Source: Kibdelosporangium philippinense
Lineage (GTDB): Bacteria > Actinomycetota > Actinomycetes > Mycobacteriales > Pseudonocardiaceae
Assembly (NCBI RefSeq): GCF_021390435.2
Contig: NZ_JAJVCN010000002.1
Coordinates: forward strand, 434,001 to 498,000
Direction of reading: 5' to 3'
Length of the DNA stretch: 64,000 bases
In this document: positions 1-8,524 of the stretch, piece by piece
How the letters are laid out: every line of letters starts with the position of its first letter
How positions within the stretch are numbered: position 1 is the stretch's first letter
Translations under genes and position numbers: made by a program
The notes under the pieces: model-generated
Told to the model about the DNA's origin: nothing
What the model saw: only the letters and a program-made list of their open reading frames with translations
Databases searched by the model: none

Positions 1-1193
1 AGAACGAGAAGGGCTCGATCGAGAAGACCCGTGACCTCAAGGAACAGCTAGAGCACCTGCGCGGTGAGTCGGAGCGCGCCGAGCGCGACGGCGACCTCGG
101 CAGGGCCGCTGAGCTGCGCTACGGCCGGATTCCCGCGCTGGAGAAGGAACTCGAGGCGGCGACCGAGTCGACCAAGGTCGCGTCCGTGATGCTGAAGGAA
201 GAGGTCGGCCCGGACGACGTCGCCGAAGTCGTGTCCGCGTGGACCGGCATCCCGGCAGGCCGGATGCTCGAAGGCGAAACCGCGAAGCTGCTGCGGATGG
301 AGGACGCGCTCGGCAGGCGAGTCGTCGGCCAAGCCGAAGCCGTGCGCGTGGTGTCCGACGCGGTGCGTCGGTCGCGTGCCGGTGTCGCCGACCCGGACCG
401 GCCGACAGGCTCGTTCCTGTTCCTCGGCCCGACCGGTGTCGGCAAGACTGAGCTGGCCAAGGCACTGGCGGAGTTCCTGTTCGACGACGAGCGGGCGATG
501 ATCCGCATCGACATGAGCGAGTACGCCGAGAAGCACTCGGTGGCCCGGCTCGTCGGCGCCCCGCCCGGATACGTCGGCTACGACCAGGGCGGCCAGCTGA
601 CCGAGTCCGTCCGGCGCCGGCCGTACAGCGTCGTGCTGCTCGACGAGGTCGAGAAGGCCCACCCGGACGTGTTCGACGTGCTCCTGCAGGTGCTCGACGA
701 CGGCAGGCTGACCGACGGCCAAGGCCGCACGGTCGACTTCCGCAACACGATCCTGGTGTTGACCTCCAACCTGGGCTCGCAAGCGATTGCGGACGTGTCG
801 CTGAACGAGCAGCAGCGCAAGGACGCGGTGCTGGCGGTGGTGCAGCGGCACTTCAAGCCGGAGTTCCTCAACCGGCTCGACGATGTCGTGGTGTTCCACC
901 AGCTGGCGACCGAAGAGCTCACCGCGATCGTGGACATCCAGATCGACCGGCTGTCCCGCAGGCTGTCCCAGCGCAGGCTGACCCTGGAAGTGACGGCAGC
1001 GGCCCGTGACTGGTTGGCCCTCAACGGCTTCGACCCGGTCTACGGCGCCCGCCCATTGCGCCGCCTGGTCTCCTCGGCGATCGGCGACCAACTGGCAAAG
1101 AAGCTGCTGTCCGGCGAGATAACCGACGGAAACCGGGTGAACGTGGACATCACCGACGATTCATCAGGCCTGGTGGTCTCAAAGGCAGCCTGA
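1..1193 (+). CDS. clpB: ATP-dependent chaperone ClpB, C-terminal part
   Basis: This is the 3' part of ClpB (Hsp104 family), the cytoplasmic disaggregase that threads aggregated proteins together with DnaK. The reading frame is open from the window edge, so the N-domain and first AAA+ module lie upstream. The first ~60 codons, rich in Glu/Lys/Arg, are the end of the coiled-coil M-domain. The second AAA+ module follows, with Walker A GPTGVGKT near nt 426, Walker B VVLLDEVEKAH near nt 630, and the NRLDD arginine-finger region. The C-terminal D2-small domain contains GARPLRR. It ends in TGA just before a strong palindromic terminator. Nothing is abnormal in the visible part. Confidence 0.97.
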   Translation, partial: NEKGSIEKTRDLKEQLEHLRGESERAERDGDLGRAAELRYGRIPALEKELEAATESTKVASVMLKEEVGPDDVAEVVSAWTGIPAGRMLEGETAKLLRMEDALGRRVVGQAEAVRVVSDAVRRSRAGVADPDRPTGSFLFLGPTGVGKTELAKALAEFLFDDERAMIRIDMSEYAEKHSVARLVGAPPGYVGYDQGGQLTESVRRRPYSVVLLDEVEKAHPDVFDVLLQVLDDGRLTDGQGRTVDFRNTILVLTSNLGSQAIADVSLNEQQRKDAVLAVVQRHFKPEFLNRLDDVVVFHQLATEELTAIVDIQIDRLSRRLSQRRLTLEVTAAARDWLALNGFDPVYGARPLRRLVSSAIGDQLAKKLLSGEITDGNRVNVDITDDSSGLVVSKAA

Positions 1194-1204
1194 CCGGATC
1201 CGGC

Positions 1205-1232
1205 AGGGCGTGTCCACCGGTGGACACGCCCT
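1205..1232 (+). terminator. Perfect 28-bp palindrome, clpB terminator
   Basis: A 28-bp perfect palindrome (14-nt half AGGGCGTGTCCACC) begins 11 nt after the clpB stop. It can form a hairpin of about 12 bp, though no long T-run follows. Its core GTGTCCACCG is also the core of the intergenic repeats at 30.3, 39.5 and 63.6 kb. Confidence 0.75.
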
Positions 1233-1264
1233 TGGCTCAGATGATCCTTACGGACGATGTCCGC

Positions 1265-1270
1265 TAGTCT
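1265..1270 (+). promoter_or_regulatory. -10 box TAGTCT, leaderless start
   Basis: TAGTCT matches TANNNT and lies 7 nt before the GTG at 1278, the geometry of actinobacterial leaderless transcripts. No Shine-Dalgarno precedes this GTG and no good -35 hexamer is visible. Confidence 0.5.
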
Positions 1271-1277
1271 CTGAACG

Positions 1278-1973
1278 GTGGGCCTCCCCGCGTGGATCTG
1301 GTTCGCCGTGGCCGCACTCGCGGCTCTCGGCGGCGCTGCCCTGCTCGCTCGAGACCGTGCCGTTCGCACTTCGCGTAACCGTGAACGCCGTCGATGGGCC
1401 GCGTTACGGGGTTGGCAGTTCACCGAGACAGACAACGTCCTTCCGACTCAGTGGGAAGGCGGCGCGCTGGCGTACTACGGCGGCGGGATCGCCCGTGACG
1501 TGGTGGCCGGGTCGACCTTCACCGCTGATGGCAGGCGCCGGGTCTACATTTTCGACCTCGACAATGGTGGCCGCGTCAGCGCGGTGATCGCGGCCGTGCA
1601 GTGCCGCCGCAAGCACGAGGTCGTGGTGGAGCTGTGGCTCCCCAGTGTTCCGTTCGAGCAGGAGCACATGCCTGAGCTGCTCGGTCCAGTTGGCCAGCGG
1701 TATGCGTTCGTATCGGATCTGGCCAAGGCGCGGGCGCTGATCACGCCGGATCTGGTTGACGCGTCCGAGGAAGTCGGGCCGGATGTGATGGTCGCGTGGG
1801 TTGAGGACGGGTGGGTTCTCGCCGCGGCGCCGGTCAACGCCAATCCGTCGCGGCTTGAGCGGCTGCTGCGGAGCCTTGGCGAGGTCGCGGATGTGGTCGA
1901 CCCGTTCGAGGACGATGAACAACCTTCAACTGATGGCACCGCACAGCTCCCGCCGGGACGCCACGGCCAGTAA
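1278..1973 (+). CDS. Membrane-anchored protein of unknown function
   Basis: A 231-residue protein that I do not recognise. Residues 3-24 form one hydrophobic segment (IWFAVAALAALGGAALLA), followed by basic residues, which suggests an N-terminal anchor with the rest in the cytoplasm. The remainder is a soluble alpha/beta-looking domain with no cysteines apart from one in AVQCRR, and no catalytic motif is evident. The C-terminus is acidic and low-complexity. The GTG start is chosen because the hydrophobic segment begins at once and a TANNNT box lies 7 nt upstream. It stands alone between clpB and an SDR gene on the same strand. Confidence 0.8.
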   Translation: MGLPAWIWFAVAALAALGGAALLARDRAVRTSRNRERRRWAALRGWQFTETDNVLPTQWEGGALAYYGGGIARDVVAGSTFTADGRRRVYIFDLDNGGRVSAVIAAVQCRRKHEVVVELWLPSVPFEQEHMPELLGPVGQRYAFVSDLAKARALITPDLVDASEEVGPDVMVAWVEDGWVLAAAPVNANPSRLERLLRSLGEVADVVDPFEDDEQPSTDGTAQLPPGRHGQ

Positions 1974-1976
1974 CTT
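1971..1976 (+). promoter_or_regulatory. -10 box TAACTT, leaderless start
   Basis: TAACTT overlaps the stop codon of the upstream gene and lies 6 nt before the ATG at 1983. There is no Shine-Dalgarno. It suggests the SDR gene has its own leaderless transcript. Confidence 0.45.
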
Positions 1977-1982
1977 GGCCGC

Positions 1983-2747
1983 ATGCCAACTGCTCTAGTC
2001 ACCGGCGCCACCGCCGGGATCGGCAACGCGTTCGTCCATCGGCTCGCCAAGGACGGCTACGACGTCGTGCTCGTGGCCCGTACCGAATCGCGGCTGCACG
2101 AGGTGGCCGCGGAGATCAAGGCGAAGTACGGCGTGCAGGCCGAGGTGCTGGCTGCCGACCTTTCCGAGGAAACCGGCAGGCTCGCTGTCGAGGAACGGTT
2201 GGCCGAACCCGTCGACCTGTTGGTCAACAACGCCGGGTTCGGTACCCGGGGCCGGTTCGAGGATGTGTCCATCAAGTGGATGCAAGGCCAGTTGGACGTC
2301 AACGTCACCAGCGTGCTCCGGCTGACCAGGGCCGCGATCCCGGGCATGCTCGAACGCGGGCATGGCGCGGTCGTCAACGTCTCCAGCATCGCGGGCTTCT
2401 TCCCCGCCACTGGCCCGACGTATGGCGCGACGAAGTCCTATGTGACGTCGTTTTCCGAAGGTATCGGGATGGGCTTGAAGGGCACCGGTGTGCGGGTGAT
2501 GGCCCTCATCCCTGGTTTCACCCGGACCGAGTTTCACGATCGCGCCGGTGACGAGAAGCAGACTCTTCCGAACTTCATGTGGCTTTCCGCGACACAGGTC
2601 GTCGACGAGTGCCTGGCTGACCTCGCGCGCGGGCGGATCCGGTCGATTCCGGGCTGGCAGTACAAGGTGTTGGTCGGCGTGACCCGGTTGCTGCCGCACG
2701 GCGTGCTGCGCAAGCTTGAGGCCGGTCTCGGCCGGGGCCGTACATGA
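1983..2747 (+). CDS. SDR family oxidoreductase
   Basis: A 254-residue classical short-chain dehydrogenase/reductase (DltE/YqjQ-like subgroup). The Rossmann fold opens with TGATAGIG at residues 7-14, NNAG occurs near residue 82, the catalytic Ser is in VNVSSIAG, and the YGATK motif supplies the catalytic Tyr and Lys. The cofactor-specificity region VARTESR points to NADP(H). The substrate cannot be read from the sequence. A scramblase-like gene begins 13 bp downstream on the same strand, so co-transcription is possible. Confidence 0.9.
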   Translation: MPTALVTGATAGIGNAFVHRLAKDGYDVVLVARTESRLHEVAAEIKAKYGVQAEVLAADLSEETGRLAVEERLAEPVDLLVNNAGFGTRGRFEDVSIKWMQGQLDVNVTSVLRLTRAAIPGMLERGHGAVVNVSSIAGFFPATGPTYGATKSYVTSFSEGIGMGLKGTGVRVMALIPGFTRTEFHDRAGDEKQTLPNFMWLSATQVVDECLADLARGRIRSIPGWQYKVLVGVTRLLPHGVLRKLEAGLGRGRT

Positions 2748-2760
2748 AAGGACAACGAAG

Positions 2761-3564
2761 ATGAGCCAACCGCCTGGCTGGTACCCCGAGCAGCCTGGTT
2801 CCCAGGTGCTGCGGTGGTGGGACGGTACACAGTGGACCAATCACGTCCAGCAGAAGACGGACGCCAGCGCGTTCGAGCTCGAACTGGGCGGGCAGGCTGA
2901 CCCGTCACGGGTGCAGCGGCAGGTCCAGCAGCAGGCGGGCGTCACGCAGATGCGCGGCGGTGGCGGGACGTTGTTCACCGAGCCGGTTCTCGTGGTGAAC
3001 CAGAAGGTCAAGCTGATCGAGATGGCCAACGAGTACACGGTCTTCGATCAGCACGGCAGACAGCTTGGCACGGTCGTGCAGGTCGGCCAGAGCGCGCTGA
3101 AGAAGGCCGTCCGGTTCTTCGCCAGTGTCGACCAGTTCATGACGCACCGGCTGGAAGTGCGTGACCTCACTGGCCAGCCGGTGCTGGTGCTGACCAGGCC
3201 GCGCAAGGTCTTCAAGTCGCGGATCATCGTCGAGTATCCGAACGGCCAGCCGATCGGCGAGATCGTGCAGGAGAACATGGTCGGCAAGATCAACTTCGCG
3301 TTCGTGGTCAACGGTCAGCAGATCGGCGGGATTCGCGCGGAGAACTGGCGCGCGTGGAACTTCATGGTGCACGACCACACCGGCCAGGAGATCGCGCGGA
3401 TCACGAAGACCTGGGAGGGCTTCGCCAAGACGATGTTCACCACGGCCGACAACTACGTCGTGCAGATCCACCGGCAGCTGCAGAACCCGCTGGCGAGCCT
3501 CGTTGTCGCCGCTGGGCTCGCGATCGATACCGCGCTCAAACAGGACGACCGCGGTTTCGGCTGA
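2761..3564 (+). CDS. DUF2510 and phospholipid scramblase-like protein
   Basis: A 267-residue protein with two parts. Residues ~4-32 are a DUF2510 module (PPGWYPEQPGS...LRWWDGTQWTNH), common at the N-terminus of actinobacterial membrane-associated proteins. Residues ~75-255 match the tubby/LURP-one/scramblase-like beta barrel (IEMANEYTVFDQHG, IVQENM, FTTADNYVVQI). The ATG is preceded by GAAAGGACAACGAAG, a usable ribosome site. The longer in-frame extension would run into the preceding SDR gene. The family is linked to membrane-lipid binding, but the exact role is unknown. It ends about 95 nt before pyrE. Confidence 0.85.
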   Translation: MSQPPGWYPEQPGSQVLRWWDGTQWTNHVQQKTDASAFELELGGQADPSRVQRQVQQQAGVTQMRGGGGTLFTEPVLVVNQKVKLIEMANEYTVFDQHGRQLGTVVQVGQSALKKAVRFFASVDQFMTHRLEVRDLTGQPVLVLTRPRKVFKSRIIVEYPNGQPIGEIVQENMVGKINFAFVVNGQQIGGIRAENWRAWNFMVHDHTGQEIARITKTWEGFAKTMFTTADNYVVQIHRQLQNPLASLVVAAGLAIDTALKQDDRGFG

Positions 3565-3645
3565 GCCGCAAGCGAAACCCAGTGTCTATAGTGGACTGTC
3601 AGGGATAGTGGCGAACGTCGCCGCGGCGAACGGGCGATCGTGTCT

Positions 3646-3651
3646 TAGGGT
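3646..3651 (+). promoter_or_regulatory. -10 box TAGGGT, leaderless pyrE start
   Basis: TAGGGT lies 8 nt before the pyrE GTG at 3660. No Shine-Dalgarno is present between them, so a leaderless pyrE mRNA is inferred. Confidence 0.5.
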
Positions 3652-3659
3652 GAGACCTT

Positions 3660-4211
3660 GTGCTCGTTGACCAGAACGCCAAGTCCGAACTCGCCAGGCT
3701 CATCTCCGAACTGGCTGTTGTCCGTGGTCGTGTGACGCTCTCGTCCGGCAAGCAGGCCGACTACTACGTCGACCTGCGCCGGGCGACCCTGCACCACGCG
3801 GCCGCACCCCTGATCGGCAAGCTCCTCCGCCAGCTCACCGCCGACTGGGACTACGTCGCCGCCGGCGGTCTGACCCTCGGTGCCGACCCGGTGGCGTGCG
3901 CGATGATGCACGCCGCCGCGGCGCAGGGAGACGTGCTTGACGCGTTCGTCGTCCGCAAGGCCACCAAGGAACACGGGATGCAGCGGCGGATCGAGGGGAT
4001 CGAGGTCGCGGGCCAGCGCGTGCTCGCGGTCGAGGACACCTCGACCACCGGCGGCAGCGTCCTGACCGCCGTGGAGGCCCTGCGTGAGGCCGGTGCGGAG
4101 GTCATCGGCGTTGTCACCGTCGTCGACCGGGCCACCGGGGCGAAGGAGGCGATCGAGGGAGCGGGCCTGCCCTATCGGCATCTGCTCGGGCTGGGCGACC
4201 TCGGGCTGTAG
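3660..4211 (+). CDS. pyrE: Orotate phosphoribosyltransferase
   Basis: A 183-residue orotate phosphoribosyltransferase, which joins orotate to PRPP to give OMP in UMP synthesis. The N-terminal loop has SGKQADYYVDLR (substrate side), the flexible-loop lysines are near residues 100-104 (VVRKATKEHG), and the PRPP motif VLAVEDTSTTGGS is at residues 121-133. The length is normal for the short actinobacterial type. The GTG start is supported by a TANNNT box 8 nt upstream. The rest of the pyrimidine pathway is not in the window, so pyrE stands apart here. Confidence 0.95.
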   Translation: MLVDQNAKSELARLISELAVVRGRVTLSSGKQADYYVDLRRATLHHAAAPLIGKLLRQLTADWDYVAAGGLTLGADPVACAMMHAAAAQGDVLDAFVVRKATKEHGMQRRIEGIEVAGQRVLAVEDTSTTGGSVLTAVEALREAGAEVIGVVTVVDRATGAKEAIEGAGLPYRHLLGLGDLGL

Positions 4212-4224
4212 CCCCGCACAACCG

Positions 4225-4258
4225 ATGTAGAGCGGTGCACCATGTAGAGCGGTGCACC
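4225..4258 (+). repeat. 17-bp tandem duplication
   Basis: Two perfect adjacent copies of ATGTAGAGCGGTGCACC (4225-4241 and 4242-4258) lie 13 nt after the pyrE stop. The remaining sequence up to the next gene is GC-rich with no clear signal. Confidence 0.9.
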
Positions 4259-4471
4259 GTCGCGCTGTGACCCTGGGGCTGCGACCCCGCGCTGCGGCCC
4301 CCGCGCGCCTTCCAAACTCGGCAACGAACGGGGCCGCCAGCCAGTTCCTGCGCTCCCCCAATCGTGTAACCAGGTACGGGGGCTGTCACCGGCAGCCCCC
4401 GCCACCTGCGAAGACATTTGCCTCAGAGACTCCTGCAAGGCCAGACTGGAAACAGCGACTTGGCAGGGGCG

Positions 4472-4852
4472 GTGAGTCGATTGGCTTCGTTCTTGGCCGA
4501 TGTGACTGTTGTGCTGCACTTCGCAGCACTGCTCTACATCGGGTTGGGCGGGTTTCTGGCCTGGCAGTGGCCGAAATCCATCTTCATCCATGTCTTCTTC
4601 GCCGCGTGGGGTGTCGCGGTGAACGTCATTCCCGGGCTGCCATGCCCGCTGACCGCGCTCGAGGACTACTTCCGCCACCAGCAGGGCCTCGGGTCGCTGC
4701 CGGGCGGTTTCAACGAGTACTACATCTACGACGATTTGATCCCGCGTAGCCTGTTGCCGGTGGTGGCAGTGCTAGCTGTGGTGGTTCTCGTGATTTCTTA
4801 CGTCGGTGCCTACGTTCGGTGGCGCAACAGCCGGGCCGGCGTGCCCGCGTGA
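4472..4852 (+). CDS. DUF2784 membrane protein
   Basis: A 126-residue integral membrane protein of the DUF2784 family. Three to four hydrophobic segments are visible (VTVVLHFAALLYIGLGG, SIFIHVFFAAWGVAVNVI, LLPVVAVLAVVVLVISYVGAYV). The family-typical patterns LHF and G..CPLTALE..FR are present, the latter around residue 63. The GTG at 4472 is chosen because the family normally starts just before the first helix. A TTG at 4418 would add 18 unlikely residues. Its stop overlaps the GTG of the methyltransferase gene by 4 bp, so the two are translationally coupled. Function unknown. Confidence 0.85.
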   Translation: MSRLASFLADVTVVLHFAALLYIGLGGFLAWQWPKSIFIHVFFAAWGVAVNVIPGLPCPLTALEDYFRHQQGLGSLPGGFNEYYIYDDLIPRSLLPVVAVLAVVVLVISYVGAYVRWRNSRAGVPA

Positions 4853-5490
4853 CCGGGCCGACGGAGTGGGTGTTCGGCGACCCGGTGGGTGTAGGCCCGT
4901 GGGACGGGCCGTTGCCGGACGACCCCAAGTACGACCCTGAGTTGCTGGCTGAGGGCGACAAGCGCAACGTGGTCGACGCGTACCGCTACTGGCGCCGCGA
5001 GGCCGTCATCGCGGACCTGGACACCAGGCGCCACGATTTCCATGTTGCGATTGAGAACTTGCAGCATGATCACAACATCGGGACGGTCGTTCGCACCGCG
5101 AACGCGTTTCTGGCCAAGGCCGTGCACATCGTTGGCCGTCGGCGGTGGAACCGCCGGGGTGCGATGGTCACTGACCGATACCAACACGTCCTGCATCACC
5201 CGGACGTGGGTTCCTTGGCCGAGTTCGCGAAAGCCGAGGATCTGGCACTCGTCGCTGTGGACAACACGCCGGGTGCGCAGCGCATCGAGACGGTCAAGCT
5301 TCCGAGGCACTGTGTCCTTCTTTTCGGTCAAGAAGGCCCTGGCCTCACCGAACAAGCTCGGGACGCGGCAACCATGACGGTGTCAATCGCCCAGTTCGGT
5401 TCGACGCGGTCCATCAACGCCGGCGTGGCCGCTGGCGTGGTGATGCACTCATGGATCCGTGACCACGCGGACCTGGGATCCGCCTGGTGA
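4849..5490 (+). CDS. SpoU/TrmH family RNA 2'-O-methyltransferase
   Basis: A 213-residue SPOUT (trefoil-knot) methyltransferase that uses S-adenosylmethionine to 2'-O-methylate tRNA or rRNA. All three family motifs are present: motif 1 HNIGTVVRTANAF with the catalytic Arg, motif 2 LLFGQEGPGL, and motif 3 STRSINAGVAAGVVMHSW. The GTG start at 4849 gives the 4-bp GTGA overlap with the upstream DUF2784 gene. A GTG at 4819 in the same frame is less likely because it lies inside that gene. The actual RNA target cannot be read from sequence. Confidence 0.92.
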   Translation: MTGPTEWVFGDPVGVGPWDGPLPDDPKYDPELLAEGDKRNVVDAYRYWRREAVIADLDTRRHDFHVAIENLQHDHNIGTVVRTANAFLAKAVHIVGRRRWNRRGAMVTDRYQHVLHHPDVGSLAEFAKAEDLALVAVDNTPGAQRIETVKLPRHCVLLFGQEGPGLTEQARDAATMTVSIAQFGSTRSINAGVAAGVVMHSWIRDHADLGSAW

Positions 5491-5559
5491 CTGATTAATT
5501 ACCCCAAGTGGGGCACGTACCACGCTGAGGGGTATCTCGGGACCGATCCAGACAGCACC

Positions 5560-6681
5560 ATGGCGTATATGGCTAGAGAGCTCGTCGCCACCGCCCGGTT
5601 GTGGGCGGCGCGCGCCGCGGTGTCGGAGTTGGGTGTGCAGGCCAGGCACCTGCGCCGGCTATGGGCGCGCCCTGGCACGTTGCTCGGTGTGGACGGCTGG
5701 CCACCCACTCGGGGTGAGCGGTTGTTCGGAAGGTGGAATTACTTCGCGCAGGCTCATCTGATCGACTGTCTCGTCGACGCGCAGGAGCGGAACCCCACAG
5801 CGGCCCGTGCGACCTCGATCGCCCGGATCGTGCGCAGCGTCCGGCTGCGGCACGGTCGGCGCTGGGTGACCGAGGACTACGGTGACGCGGCCTGGCTCGG
5901 TCTGGCGTTACTGCGGGCGTCGCAGTACACGCCGTCGAGGATCGCGGTCGGCGACATCATCCGAGGCTTGCGCAGCGCGTGGACCGACCATGCGGGCGGT
6001 GGGTTGTGGTCGCGGGCGGACGAGAACCTCAAGAGCGTGCGCGTGAACGGCCCGGCGACGATCCTGCTGGCGCGATGTGGCGACCGGGTCGACCTGCAAC
6101 GCGCGCGGGCGATCGCCGAGTGGATGGAAGACACGCTGCTCGACGAGGTCACCGGGCTGGTCTGGGTTGGCCTGCATGTGAATCTCGACGGCGAGATTCG
6201 CGAGACGATCAAAGAGGCGTACACCTACATCCAGGGCGTCTACCTAGGTGTTTGCCTGGAGCTGGCGGTCGGTGACCCAGTGTGGGCCGAACGGGCCGAG
6301 CGCACGATCATCGCGGTTTCCGAACACCTGGCGAACAACGGCGTGCTACGCGGGCAAGGCGGTGATGACGGCGGCATCTACACCGGGATCCTGGCGCGCT
6401 ACCTGGCCCTGGCCGCGCTCAGACTGCCAGCGCTGACCGGAGCGTCGGCAACGGGTATGGCCGCCAGCCATGTGGCGGAACGCCTTGTCCTGACGAGTGC
6501 GGCGGCCGCGTGGCGAAACCGTGCGGTGGCAAGGGGAGGGCCGCTCTACGGTCCAGATTGGACAGTCCCGTCCCGTGTGCCGAGGTCACCGCGGCACAAG
6601 ATTCCCGAGCGGGAGCTGGCGTCGCAACTGGGTGGCTGGATGATTCTCGAAGCGGCCGCTTTGCTTGAGCGTTCCCACTAG
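5560..6681 (+). CDS. Glycoside hydrolase family 76-like protein
   Basis: A 373-residue (alpha/alpha)6-barrel-type protein resembling GH76 alpha-1,6-mannanases. Evidence includes the alternating helix motifs WNYFAQAHLIDCLVDA (residues ~59-74), GGLWSRADENLKSVRVNGPA, EAYTYIQGVYLG and DGGIYTGILARYLALAAL. The acidic cluster EDYGDAAW at residues 105-112 sits where GH76 has its catalytic acid pair, though the spacing is not the canonical adjacent DD. No signal peptide is visible, so it may act inside the cell, unlike secreted fungal DFG5/DCW1 enzymes. It stands alone between the methyltransferase and an SDR gene. Confidence 0.75.
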   Translation: MAYMARELVATARLWAARAAVSELGVQARHLRRLWARPGTLLGVDGWPPTRGERLFGRWNYFAQAHLIDCLVDAQERNPTAARATSIARIVRSVRLRHGRRWVTEDYGDAAWLGLALLRASQYTPSRIAVGDIIRGLRSAWTDHAGGGLWSRADENLKSVRVNGPATILLARCGDRVDLQRARAIAEWMEDTLLDEVTGLVWVGLHVNLDGEIRETIKEAYTYIQGVYLGVCLELAVGDPVWAERAERTIIAVSEHLANNGVLRGQGGDDGGIYTGILARYLALAALRLPALTGASATGMAASHVAERLVLTSAAAAWRNRAVARGGPLYGPDWTVPSRVPRSPRHKIPERELASQLGGWMILEAAALLERSH

Positions 6682-6684
6682 TGT
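6679..6684 (+). promoter_or_regulatory. -10 box TAGTGT, leaderless start
   Basis: TAGTGT overlaps the stop codon of the GH76-like gene and lies 6 nt before the ATG at 6691. There is no Shine-Dalgarno, so a leaderless SDR transcript is inferred. Confidence 0.45.
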
Positions 6685-6690
6685 GGTCGC

Positions 6691-7419
6691 ATGGGTGTGG
6701 TGATCGTGACCGGGGGCAGTCGGGGTATCGGTGCGGCGATCTGCAAAACGGTGGCCAAGGCCGGGCACAAGGTGGTCGTGAATTACGTCGGCAACGCGGC
6801 CGCCGCCGAAGCGGTAGTGAAGGAGACCGGCGGCCTCGCGGTCAAGGCGAACGTGTCCGACGAAGCGGATGTGCGGCGCCTGTTCGACAAAGCCGCTGAA
6901 CTGGGGCCGGTGACCGGGCTGGTGTGCAACGCGGGCATCACCGGCAACAGGATCGCGCGCCTTGACGAGCATGACGTCCAGACCGTGCGGGATGTCCTCG
7001 AAGTCAACGTGGTCGGCACGTTCCTGTGCGACCGGGAAGCCGTCCGCCGGATGTCCACCAAACACGGCGGAAACGGTGGCGTGATCGTCAACATCTCTTC
7101 CACCGCAGCGCATCGCGGGTCACCCGGCGAATGGGTGCATTACGCGGCAAGCAAAGCCGCCGTCGAGACCTTGACAAAGGGGCTGGCCCTTGAGGTCGCC
7201 AACGAAGGCATCAGGGTCAACTGTGTCGCGCCAGGCCTGGTCGAAACCGAGATGCACGAGGCTGCTGGCGCACCGGATCGCGTCGCCAAGACCGCGCCGC
7301 TGATTCCGATGAAACGTGGCGGGCAGCCAGAGGAGATCGCGGACGGCGTGATGTGGCTGCTGTCGGACGCGTCCTCGTTCGTGACCGGGTCGGTCGTGAC
7401 GATCAGCGGTGGCCGTTAA
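6691..7419 (+). CDS. FabG-like SDR family oxidoreductase
   Basis: A 242-residue classical SDR close to 3-oxoacyl-ACP reductase (FabG). TGGSRGIG is at residues 7-14, CNAG near residue 76, the catalytic Ser is in NISSTAA, and YAASK supplies Tyr and Lys. The C-terminal SSFVTGSVVTISGGR is the usual FabG end. It probably reduces a 3-oxo substrate with NADPH. The convergent lacI-type gene shares the palindrome TTAA, in which each gene's TAA stop sits on its own strand, leaving no room for a terminator. Confidence 0.92.
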   Translation: MGVVIVTGGSRGIGAAICKTVAKAGHKVVVNYVGNAAAAEAVVKETGGLAVKANVSDEADVRRLFDKAAELGPVTGLVCNAGITGNRIARLDEHDVQTVRDVLEVNVVGTFLCDREAVRRMSTKHGGNGGVIVNISSTAAHRGSPGEWVHYAASKAAVETLTKGLALEVANEGIRVNCVAPGLVETEMHEAAGAPDRVAKTAPLIPMKRGGQPEEIADGVMWLLSDASSFVTGSVVTISGGR

Positions 7420-8417
7420 AAACAGCCACAGGAATTGCGGTGCTTCAACTCCGGCTGCAACCGTGCGGTTTGCGGTGGCCGGGATGGATCCGCGATTCGG
7501 TTGAGCAGCATCCGGACCGCGGTTTTCCCGATTTCCGCGATCGGCTGCGCCATTGTGGTGATCGGCGGATCAAGCAGATCGGCCCATTCCACGTCGTCAT
7601 AACCGACGACCGCGAGTTCCCTGCCGATCTTCAAATCACGCTTGCGGGCTTCGTGCAGGACACCGGACAACATCACGTTGTTGCCCGCGACGACCGCGGT
7701 CGGCGGATTGTCTAAGTCGAGCAACCGGCCCAACGCGGCCGAGGCAGGTTCGGCGCGCGACTCGCCGGACTGGACAAGGTCTTCGTCCCAGGTCAGGCCG
7801 GACCGGCCGAGCCCGAGGCGGTAGCCGAGCACGCGCTCGGATGTCGTGGCGAGGCCGTCCGCGCCGCTGACCATGCCGATGCGCTTGTGGCCAAGTTCTG
7901 CCAAGTGCTGCACGAGCGCGGACGTGGAGTGCACGTTCTCCGGGCCGACCTGGTCGAAGTCCTGGCCGACGGTCAGCCGGTCGACCAGCACCATCGGAAT
8001 GCCCAGTTGCTTGAGCTCGGGCAGCACGGTCGCGGCGGCACGCGGGGACGGCGTCAGGATCAGCCCGTCGACGCGGCGGGAGCGCAGCGTGCGGACCGCG
8101 GACTGCTCGGTCGCCTGCTCGTCGTGGGTGTCGGTGAGCACCAACGTGTAGCCCGCTTTGGTGGTCTCGTGCTCGATCGCCTGGATCAGCTCGCCGAAGT
8201 ACGGATTGGCCACCAACGAGATCGCCACACCCAACGATCGGGTGCCGCCGGTGACCAACGATCGGGCGATGGCGTCCCCGGTGTACCCGGTTCGCTCGAT
8301 CGCGTCGAGCACCCTGAACTTGGTCTCCGGTGCGACCGCACGCGTGGAGTTGACCACGTGCGACACCGTGGTGATGGAGACGCCCGCCATCTGGGCGACA
8401 TCCTTCATGGTGACCAA
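7416..8417 (-). CDS. LacI family transcriptional regulator
   Basis: A LacI/GalR repressor of 333 residues. The N-terminal helix-turn-helix is MKDVAQMAGVSITTVSHVVN with the hinge helix after it, then a periplasmic-binding-protein-like ligand domain (SLGVAISLVANPYFGEL, VDGLILTPS, VVGYDDVEWADLL). The start shown is TTG at 8417, because AGGGAG lies 6 nt before it. The ATG at 8408 (330 residues) is the alternative and has no properly spaced ribosome site. It is transcribed away from the sugar ABC operon and very likely represses it through the palindrome at 8449-8462. The inducer is probably the imported sugar or its phosphate. Confidence 0.93.
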   Translation of the reverse strand: MVTMKDVAQMAGVSITTVSHVVNSTRAVAPETKFRVLDAIERTGYTGDAIARSLVTGGTRSLGVAISLVANPYFGELIQAIEHETTKAGYTLVLTDTHDEQATEQSAVRTLRSRRVDGLILTPSPRAAATVLPELKQLGIPMVLVDRLTVGQDFDQVGPENVHSTSALVQHLAELGHKRIGMVSGADGLATTSERVLGYRLGLGRSGLTWDEDLVQSGESRAEPASAALGRLLDLDNPPTAVVAGNNVMLSGVLHEARKRDLKIGRELAVVGYDDVEWADLLDPPITTMAQPIAEIGKTAVRMLLNRIADPSRPPQTARLQPELKHRNSCGCF

Positions 8418-8448
8418 GCCAGTCTCCCTGTAGCAAAGACACGCCAAG

Positions 8449-8462
8449 CGTTTGCGCAAACG
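8449..8462. promoter_or_regulatory. LacI-family operator, perfect 14-bp palindrome
   Basis: CGTTTGCGCAAACG is a perfect palindrome with the GC-centred symmetry typical of LacI/GalR operators. It is followed by a related half-site GGTTGCG. It lies between the divergent regulator and ABC operon, 62 nt before the transporter start, so it can control both. Confidence 0.75.
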
Positions 8463-8524
8463 GTTGCGACAGGCTAAGTGAATCATTAACTTCCCCGCAA
8501 CCAGGCACGCCAGGGAGGGAAGTC

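Noticed and set aside
4212..4471. Small gene between pyrE and DUF2784
   Set aside because: Open frames exist, but they contain the 17-bp tandem repeat and lack start signals.
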